Assembly (NCBI GenBank): GCA_031267055.1
Contig: JAIRZV010000007.1
Location: 1 to 20,426, forward strand
Direction: 5' to 3'
From: Candidatus Margulisiibacteriota bacterium
GTDB lineage: Bacteria > Margulisbacteria > Termititenacia > Termititenacales > Termititenacaceae
Length of the DNA stretch: 20,426 nt
Below the pieces are notes generated by a model, which searched no databases, was not told where the DNA came from, and saw only the letters and a program-made list of their open reading frames with translations. The position numbers and the translations under genes are program-made. Shown in pieces: positions 16,601-20,426 of this stretch (position 1 is its first letter; each line of letters begins with the position of its first letter).

Positions 16601-17281
16601 ATCCAGCTGATGCTTTTTGAGACTGCGGAATATCCGCAAATCCGGCTGGCTCATCCTGATGATTATTATGATACCGGTGAAAATGCCATATTTTTCACGC
16701 TCAAAGGCAATTTTTTGCGTTTGGAAAACACTTTTCTTTGGTTTAACGAAGTGACTTTGAACGCCCGTTTGCCGATGGATAGCTATATGGACAATACCAT
16801 GAGCATTGCGGCGGCAGTGCAGAACACCGGAAACGCGTTGATTAGCTATGAACCGGAACGCGGGCTTTTTGTGGTGACGGTCAATAGTTTTCAGCAGGGC
16901 AATAATGTATTTAAGGTTGCGGCGGAAAATCTCGTGCACCAAACCTCCACCGTATTTGCACTACCAGTGCAGACCACAGAACTGGAAGTGCGGGAAGTTT
17001 ACGCTTATCCCAATCCGGCCAGAGAGCAGGGCGAGCAGATGATCCGTTTTAGTTGCATACTTTCCAAGCCGGCGGACATCAATATCAGGATCTATACCAA
17101 TCAAGGCCATTTGGTCAAAGAGCTGACGCACAATGGCCAGACCGGCTTCAATGCCGTGCCCTGGAATGGCAAAGACAGATATGACAATCAGACGGCCAAC
17201 GGAATGTATCTCTACGTTATTACTTTTGACGACGGCGACAAAAAAATAATCCAAAGAAAGAAAGTGGGTATACTGCTGTGA
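7649..17281 (+). CDS. Giant exported multi-domain protein (Ig/FlgD, ZU5-like, cadherin-like modules)
   Basis: A 3210-residue protein with a signal peptide (cleavage after VCA, about residue 20), few Cys, and beta-sandwich modules nearly throughout, as in surface stalks or adhesins. Visible order: FlgD-type Ig modules with W-D-G-x-x-x-x-G turns near residues 237, 462 and 708; a Trp/Tyr-rich unrecognised region at about 865-1200; a ZU5-like module at about 1518-1608, containing an EF-hand-like acidic loop DDADHDG (about 1573-1579); Ig modules with a D-R-T-P-P start near 1785; a second ZU5-like module at about 2278-2351; two or three tandem cadherin-like repeats at about 2470-2750 with xNRxP and DPDGD linkers; a third ZU5-like module at about 2841-2994; an IPT-like segment; and a C-terminal FlgD-type domain (3111-3210). 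The ATG directly follows the barrel stop. The first third is less G+C-rich than the rest in places. Function is unknown. Confidence 0.9.
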   Translation: MKRKLKYIFGAMFLAGMVCAAVPTDNAVTFGLNGDAIYSWERSGFLIGNQPVYLPPNERLAENPQVIDLTEDENLYLLIHTIDQMDRHRIYKEYFLETEITLGAPVYDSLSVKTLKEYFSSTSSADIKEAELNYSSILGRLPVFRLSENIIKKYGDLYHFGEDTQAPGISLESNTIIFSPYSADPRLRKSGDAFCFYDDHSDFAVDVRVDVRKEYTGELVYTQKYPYSLIGGFTNFEWDGLTSSGVTADEGWYYLEVSGTDEVGNYAAASLNVLYMRTKPLKIENFNYTILNTAHPGIVMNSSPKIIFSLATQENTVSINTIHYQITLFKQENASFVMTPLMGIVTNSVTFIEKDIRDEYGYPLEDGFYTAVCELVDEAGIYSNKATVNFEVNREPILAVVAKEQNVFTPHNTGDNYPDIAEFGVILQDRGVTIDVPYSYQILSDRGETVISRPNYTGDKIVWDGKDGQGKYWADGLYKLLISTEDDIGNRADTLETIIKTRVPVKFAAPLKTHGNNMVALSGTVVDPGGSTAMDFERFEIFFRTGEHTDFALSGNIPTALDTELWQAIAPLPDYMNPQAADFPETLYGVRTAYQAKLAFWQPETDGVYTLLMRVRDKEGFVAIDAQTVNVTLARRPTPLDLVSPLTGSSVTINSDRFVLKTEWDTRAFENFFTYEMNVYSVSGEEKTKIIRHVDAQPGNMPNAVSPVLWDGKDQYRKYVESGAYIIEVFFYDLNANSFARQELRVSVNNFYDEPLMIKRFEAVDAKILFVNISEPADCVMSIYNGQNKVYKQDFNFSGSELELALPELPAGFYRINLQAVAVGNEDDQKDVSLALILNQELATDGAQLNLPTGNIEPRHYFGFEAERTGVFYPEITGNITLKLSVVRDKYVYDPYTLFTYYNVLETWWKYSYVTDPVFGYSWGYGDKVDEWASWHNVSQLRQQAYLNNDYDRKDYDTAKWTYFSSGVSWVDEGGKPSYHIKGQTSGKGVIWWTVTAYYKGVDKRPYYSDTISWKNVIHDAKRYAAEPTWQQLNADLPQMVDRFYLPRGEQKSRNINFASARPDYEKVLQKTFWHPAAGRDLEHVGWTTITNNFGISHQIEYDEQAYINTSILSLTATSDMGEGDITHLGHNYLTINMLIDNFAVPEQEQFDLEITLPLKDLYKGHDFYSGDLGALVDEIYGQGTQEVYVPYIVTTNTELKNVDVGDVTVDRFIVEIPISINTTILSSEIVSTLDSRVQAKFVYVDGKRQLLVTTEEEQPWTSDLDANLRSGKLRGLVVYDPVHNAEIKFADYYPADAINRATSMYFVKDGLITLNPQVQLTGSWNITLRDITDLTLTHNALAVNAVYASAARPLGDHFTVQLSPLAQIDAYLPVYGWIADDYRGKGYYLYIRPAHSAIWTHDSYHTAYPLQDFTLRDPGSGYLLGFAKVSNFNDEHVLRLVASGAQGAAETIANIALGRKVTRGAADRVYAYDYRSWLDIYPDSLLDPQDYYITLTPRPYSQDDMNLPPEMADPFGPIYNMQPHGLIFNPDRKPLLTSLIYNPNPEQVDLARLVVYHLDKDNQLGLAEIYSIDDADHDGILRQNETGSLASFVEGFSSQFYVPALRKLAFKNYEVYASAPQVTLQAVGSPTANLEGFLDGDLSSAVITDKTPDTASGDYNVALPDLTEGAHVFVAREYQYINTHKSSGPLSEPVNIVIDLQDPTLIAVKTSSTLNQLELEFTASEKSLLHVAVAGQSWAYPAARGMNQQTLELNNLPDGYHAATVNLVDLAGRTSNVVTVSVLIDRTPPQGGSIVFPRSGQRPRSLFTLEYIAPEDEMSGLRDLSAEYAVTADQWLRLVTLDASEVSRNIYIPAAAGAPYALRLSATDIAGNIWYSPSVNITVTNNYAYTLNELSLLPLVSANIHQVAGLVIAADLADASTELYILTDPSDTADLSWEVTNSVGATIDIATELPVVYLIGRRYGQFTNAIPIPVKLPYFTQSIYPGDSWAIEWPEPGQITYKVNGDQVSVYYQPLGSELIYLADTVVVKPAPQIDLVDVSSEQVLLYRASDTQYLYKPQADGWISLNYVVSAPEQKTITFYPQQDTATKTVQAAGQYTHTLELDAAVVTVAAQLKNANTATVFFWRDTVCYPVTELAHTFANSRNVLSWTDVQTDIAQYQLTLYRSDNGVEIFDRSLNTSDKQWGPDDLAKNTFYRLAVQSRDQLGNISLEKSIVFYSSPARLLTVNPLHFTQFTDKAAGLAFAIGTFAEEVLYAYQEYAPCVITGDVYLYQSYNLQPSKLLTPAYPVTYYFDVPKLEQMVGGDKHTCALYYYKNDIWQPVPDGEYVYDPDFRRYTYTGGQFYPLAIGAQRLAKWFIEGVGEHYAGNSVDIDLTVYAKTAADEVATQSTRLKVLSSNAEILTDIIFTNTSGYGVLPIRLGDGREKTYSVLLGDDTGVTGGITFYADYMASTFNALILDGWQRVTSSVTLNEGTKYLMELDVDAYPGAELEYSLSDYINLVLGNKKQFVFRPEYTDAGQHQLNIRVGDGEASSRTHQITINVLNTNRQPFIQNNGIIYVPEMERTSVALNGVLAIIDFDEDDALQDVSINNVPLNFTVQRLDNSNVLAYTAKPDYDQQGTHDVTVVLSDGQEITTENIRFVVQNVNRPAKVKQPYREVPALQNQLVTFSLDIVDPDGDPVTLDFAEFPFSAGTLTANIIDATTTRLDIWARPGFESLDNVAYTLLVADGIDVFRDQQKFLVKPDVTPPQVFFAKAPSASTYVVNYPFLFKALDNVWSTFNIEAHRDGQLIWSDTQTTENIVAAPTLVLGQNDLRFVFRDGAGNTATMQQTITLENISGLDPNTGIYVEIPVGAYNINAPTLLATQNIKDLTALDWQISQLPYAIGKFSDLTFLAVFDPNQLAVPLEAGQTLNVPAKFVVKLPKTVNDNQKYNPVIWDNERQQWLAHTAKRLTPEEFGELSVPTAAFNLGADEELVYFESPRLGLIQLMLFETAEYPQIRLAHPDDYYDTGENAIFFTLKGNFLRLENTFLWFNEVTLNARLPMDSYMDNTMSIAAAVQNTGNALISYEPERGLFVVTVNSFQQGNNVFKVAAENLVHQTSTVFALPVQTTELEVREVYAYPNPAREQGEQMIRFSCILSKPADINIRIYTNQGHLVKELTHNGQTGFNAVPWNGKDRYDNQTANGMYLYVITFDDGDKKIIQRKKVGILL
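16979..17278 (+). other. C-terminal FlgD-Ig / T9SS-like sorting domain of the giant protein
   Basis: Residues 3111-3210 read V-x-x-Y-A-Y-P-N-P, a core of I/V-x-I-R-I-Y strands, G-H-L-V-K-E-L, PWNGKD with a Y-D-N turn, G-M-Y-L-Y-V-I, and a basic KKIIQRKKVGILL end. This is the FlgD-type Ig fold that also forms C-terminal anchors annotated as T9SS type A-like sorting domains in several phyla. It is distinct from the internal FlgD-like modules in lying at the very end with a basic tail. A sorting role is inferred. Confidence 0.65.
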
Positions 17282-18276
17282 AAAAAATAATTTTGTTTTT
17301 ATTGCTTTGTACTCTGGCGTTGGCGGAACAATTTTCCGGCCGGATAATCGACACCGTCGGACAGCCCTGGCCGTCCGTAGAGTTGACGATCAATGGGCAA
17401 AAAACAGCGGTGGATGCGCAGGGTTATTACCGTCTGGAGACACCGGCCGCTGTCAGCGGAAATTATTATTTCTTAAAAATCGGTGAACGTAATTATTTAT
17501 TTGTCGCCAGAAACGCACATTTAAACTTGCAGCTTGCGGCGGAAAACGAAAGCGCATCAAGGTCAGAAGTAGAGCCGGCCAACCTGTACTTTACTATTCT
17601 GGATAATGGACAGAGCGTAGAAAAAGCAGATGTCACTTTGTACATGGTGGATGCCAAGACCGGCCGGAGCTCTGCTTGGCTGATGCTGCTGAGGGATTAC
17701 GAGCGCGGTCAAGTGGTTTATCAAGGCGTGCCGCCGCTGCGCGCGCTGTATTTGACAGTCAGCCGGAATTCCGCGTTGTATACGCAGCGCGTGGCTAATG
17801 TTTTGCCCGGACAGAGCAAAGAGATCGAGATAGATTTGGCCAGATTTCAACCGGCTGACGGCAGCTCCGGTGTCGGCTACAGAGATGCCGAGAGATACTG
17901 GCAAATGCTGCCTTTGCCGACAGCCAATAGTTATTATGTGGGTGACCGAACAATGCCGGCAACCGCGCGGGAATTAGCGGAATATAAGCTACTGTATTTT
18001 GGGCCGGAGCCCAGATTTCCGGAAAATCTGGATTATTACAATCTAAAAGAATTAACCTGTGCCGCTGATTATGGCCAACTGACTGTGTATACGGATTTGC
18101 CGCTGGCTGATCTGGATCTTAGTGGTTACGGCGATCCGCAAATAATATTTAGCAAAGGCTATCGTGTGAACAACACGGGTTTTGCTAATTTTTCACTATC
18201 AGGATTACAAAGAAGCCGCGAGGTGTTTTTCTGGCAGAGACCACGATCGGTTGTGACGGAAGAGGACGATGATTAA
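17278..18276 (+). CDS. Exported protein with CarboxypepD-regulatory-like N-terminal domain
   Basis: 332 residues. The GTG start at 17278 overlaps the giant gene's TGA by four bases (GTGA), indicating coupled translation. A clean signal peptide ends at about residue 16 (LALA). Residues 17-60 match the start of a CarboxypepD-regulatory-like domain (FSGRIIDTVGQPWPSVELTI, then D-A-x-G-Y-Y-R-L), a small beta-sandwich often found at the N terminus of surface and TonB-linked proteins. A second sandwich-like segment lies at about 100-190. The rest is unrecognised; a PEPRFP segment and an acidic EEDDD tail close the protein. No enzymatic motif is seen. It ends at TAA 18274-18276, eight bases inside the RHS gene. 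A role as an accessory or adaptor for the giant or RHS protein is plausible only from context. Confidence 0.85.
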   Translation: MKKIILFLLLCTLALAEQFSGRIIDTVGQPWPSVELTINGQKTAVDAQGYYRLETPAAVSGNYYFLKIGERNYLFVARNAHLNLQLAAENESASRSEVEPANLYFTILDNGQSVEKADVTLYMVDAKTGRSSAWLMLLRDYERGQVVYQGVPPLRALYLTVSRNSALYTQRVANVLPGQSKEIEIDLARFQPADGSSGVGYRDAERYWQMLPLPTANSYYVGDRTMPATARELAEYKLLYFGPEPRFPENLDYYNLKELTCAADYGQLTVYTDLPLADLDLSGYGDPQIIFSKGYRVNNTGFANFSLSGLQRSREVFFWQRPRSVVTEEDDD

Positions 18277-20426
18277 AAAACTAGCTACTATATTATTGCT
18301 GTTGTCGACCTGTTTGCAGGCGGAATTAACTACGGCCAATATTTTGCCGCAGATTGCCGCCAGCCTAAACGCCTATCCTTATTTGCAGGCTACTCTGACG
18401 GAAATATACAGCGCCGCCGGAGATATCGACGCCGCGCCGGAGCCGGATAGTTTGACGGCCAATTATTATTTTGCCAGAGACGACGCTTACGCGGAAGTGC
18501 AGCGCGATTCACGTGTGGAAGTGATCACGCAAAATAGTTATTATCTGGATCTAAACGGCGTTAAACAATTGGCCGGTTCGCTGGATGATTTCCTGCGAAG
18601 CAAAATGCTGCCCGGTTTTGAATCTTATATTTTGCGTGGCCTAGACGCGGTGACTTTTAATCAACTGGCGGACGGACGCCTGCTCATTACGGCGAGCGCG
18701 GTGGCTTCACGTGATTATGATCTGGCCGTGCTGACGGTTTCGCACGATATTCTTGAGAAAATAGAATTTTATCAGACGCTGACGGCGGAGCAGCTCCTGC
18801 TCAGGCGCACTTTGTATCTGCGTTATGCCACACAGGGCGGTTATTGGTATTTGCAACGCGCGGCGTGGAATAATGGCTCACCGGCGCTGATGATCCGTGA
18901 ATTTACGAATGTCAAATATGTGAGTTTGGGAGATATTGATCTGCACAATGATGGCTATGACGCGCCGCCCGGCGACGGCGGAGATGATTTTGACGAAGAC
19001 GATCCGAGCTGGCCGATAGGCGGTCAGGTAAAATTTGAAGAAGGCAGTAAACTGACGCCTTTTGCCGCGTATGGTGTGGCTGGCGAGGAAGTGCCCGGCA
19101 GCAGCGGAGCTTTGCAATTGGGGTATACCGACCTGTCTTTGCCGGGGATAAATGGTTTGGACTTGGTGATCCGGCGCAGCTATGTTTCGCAGCAATTTTT
19201 GGCCAATCCCAAACCAAATTCTTTTTCCGAAAATCCTTTCAACCTGCGCTATAGGACCAAGAAATTTCTGGATGAATATCATTTGATCCTGCCGGACGGC
19301 TGGGGCGGCTGGATGGGGCTGGGCTGGCAGACCAGTATCGGCGGCGAGCTGTATGTCAATGAAGTGGATATGTTTATGCTGAGCGGACCTTATGCCGGGC
19401 CTCCGGAGATGTCGAAGATCCAGACGATGACAGTACGCAATTATACAATGCAGACGGCGGACGGCTACCGCGCGGATTTTGGTCAGGAATTTGAAGATGA
19501 TATTACAGGCTCCGAAGCGGAAGGCGCGGCGTTCAGTTTTTTTACCGCGCCGCTGGCTTTGATCGCGCGCAATACGGATTTTATGGACGCCAAGAAAATG
19601 TTTGAGCTGCGTGATTATCTGCAGCGCACGGACAAGCTGGAGTCTCCGTCCAATGTGCTGAAGTCCAAAGATCCGCGGTCAAAAATGAAAGTGTCTATTG
19701 AGGATGGCGGGGAGACCTATGTGGTGTATCTGCCGGACGGCAAAAAATATTATTTTAGGCAAAAAGTTTTTGATAAAGAAGCGGAGTATTACACCGACTC
19801 GTACAACAGCGCGATATTTGGGGTCAACCGCGGATTTATGGGTATGCAGTACCGCTCCAAAGTATATTATCTGACCCAAATCGCGGATGTTAATGACAAT
19901 CAGATAGAGATTATTTATGAGAAATTATTCGAAGAAAAATCCAACAAAGTTTCGAATAAGACGCTGGATTATTATGCTCAGATCGATTCGGCAGCATTTG
20001 TCAACACCGTTTTGGATTTGTATACGGCGATTCCGGCGTCAGAAATAAAGGACGGTATGGACACAGCAAAATTTATGGTGTCTCTAAATAATATGATCAA
20101 CGATGGGACAAGCGCTGGAGGGATGGCCTATAGCCTCTTTGATGAAGACGCCAGAAATAACTTTACAATGAGCAAATTCGCGACTGGATTATTGACAGGC
20201 GTAGTGAAGAAAATTTTAGTAAAATTTATCGCTTCTTTTTTGGCGTTGATCCCGCCGGGGATTTTTCTGCGCGAGATAGCCGCTGTGGGCCTGGCGGCGA
20301 TCATGTCGTTGAGCGCGGAAGACACCACGTATTCATATGAAGCGCGATATGAAATACAGGGACATCGTCCGGTGCAGATCGTGGACACGCTGAAGCGGCG
20401 GGTAGACCTGCATTATCGCTCCGGCT
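18269..20426 (+). CDS. RHS-family protein, N-terminal part, with LolA-like leader domain (runs off window)
   Basis: The frame from ATG 18269 stays open to the last base: 719 codons, no stop. Signal peptide residues 1-18 (LLLLSTCLQA). Residues about 20-225 resemble a LolA/LolB-type lipoprotein-carrier fold (strand-rich, with a YYFARDDAYAEVQRDSRVE start to the sheet). A Gly/Asp-rich acidic linker (about 231-255) follows. From about residue 280 the start of an RHS shell is clear: GALQLGYTDLSLPGINGLDL, V-I-R-R-S-Y, L-G-W-x-T-S, then a Y-L-P-D-G-K-K-Y-Y-F element (nt about 19727-19756) and V-N-D-N-Q-I. RHS proteins form hollow cocoons that enclose a C-terminal toxin or enzyme. A hydrophobic stretch at about 650-682, inside the shell region, is atypical. 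The C-terminal tip is outside the window. It overlaps the preceding gene by eight bases, so the operon continues. Confidence 0.85.
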   Translation, partial: MIKKLATILLLLSTCLQAELTTANILPQIAASLNAYPYLQATLTEIYSAAGDIDAAPEPDSLTANYYFARDDAYAEVQRDSRVEVITQNSYYLDLNGVKQLAGSLDDFLRSKMLPGFESYILRGLDAVTFNQLADGRLLITASAVASRDYDLAVLTVSHDILEKIEFYQTLTAEQLLLRRTLYLRYATQGGYWYLQRAAWNNGSPALMIREFTNVKYVSLGDIDLHNDGYDAPPGDGGDDFDEDDPSWPIGGQVKFEEGSKLTPFAAYGVAGEEVPGSSGALQLGYTDLSLPGINGLDLVIRRSYVSQQFLANPKPNSFSENPFNLRYRTKKFLDEYHLILPDGWGGWMGLGWQTSIGGELYVNEVDMFMLSGPYAGPPEMSKIQTMTVRNYTMQTADGYRADFGQEFEDDITGSEAEGAAFSFFTAPLALIARNTDFMDAKKMFELRDYLQRTDKLESPSNVLKSKDPRSKMKVSIEDGGETYVVYLPDGKKYYFRQKVFDKEAEYYTDSYNSAIFGVNRGFMGMQYRSKVYYLTQIADVNDNQIEIIYEKLFEEKSNKVSNKTLDYYAQIDSAAFVNTVLDLYTAIPASEIKDGMDTAKFMVSLNNMINDGTSAGGMAYSLFDEDARNNFTMSKFATGLLTGVVKKILVKFIASFLALIPPGIFLREIAAVGLAAIMSLSAEDTTYSYEARYEIQGHRPVQIVDTLKRRVDLHYRSG

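Noticed and set aside
18878..19282. Minus-strand frames under the RHS gene (134 and 101 codons)
   Set aside because: They are opposite the continuous RHS frame with clear RHS motifs and show no signal or family resemblance.

Overview
The window reads as a chromosomal stretch of a diderm (Gram-negative-type) bacterium. Lipoprotein signals, a PorV-like outer-membrane barrel, very large exported beta-sandwich proteins and an RHS protein all point that way. FlgD-type Ig modules combined with a PorV-like barrel and RHS/Ig giants are common in Margulisbacteria, Elusimicrobiota, Fibrobacterota and related lineages. I cannot place it more precisely from sequence alone. Almost every base is coding, genes overlap by a few bases, and TTG and GTG starts are used. 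No tRNA, rRNA, CRISPR array, IS element or transposase is visible.

Region 1 (1-3046, + strand) is the distal part of a sugar ABC importer operon: the C-terminal end of a solute-binding protein, then two MalF/MalG-type permeases. The second permease is the most unusual item. A block of about 320 residues that looks like a beta-propeller is inserted between its first and second membrane helices, in the extracytoplasmic loop. No ATPase gene is in the window.

Region 2 (3047-5643) is an A+T-richer island by hand counts. It holds a lipoprotein that fuses a transglutaminase-like domain, the terminal motif of an RHS core and an M23 metallopeptidase domain. A convergent small lipoprotein with two BamE-like repeats follows, and the two genes share a TTAA at their stop codons. 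After that come about 310 bases with a weak small ORF and a good promoter. The layout resembles a recombined polymorphic-toxin tip with a possible immunity partner.

Region 3 (5644-20426, + strand) is one tightly packed operon, running off the window, behind a TTGACG-N17-TATAAT promoter. Its genes are a NagZ-like GH3 protein, a PorV-like barrel, a 3210-residue exported multi-domain protein, a 332-residue exported protein with a CarboxypepD-regulatory-like start, and a large RHS protein with an N-terminal LolA-like domain, cut by the window edge. Gene junctions are 0 bp or overlaps of 4-11 bp. The inference is a cell-surface or secretion locus: the barrel serves in display or export, the giant protein is a stalk or adhesin ending in a FlgD/T9SS-like C-terminal domain, and the RHS protein is the encapsulated cargo or effector. 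This is a hypothesis; each domain call rests on motifs read by eye.
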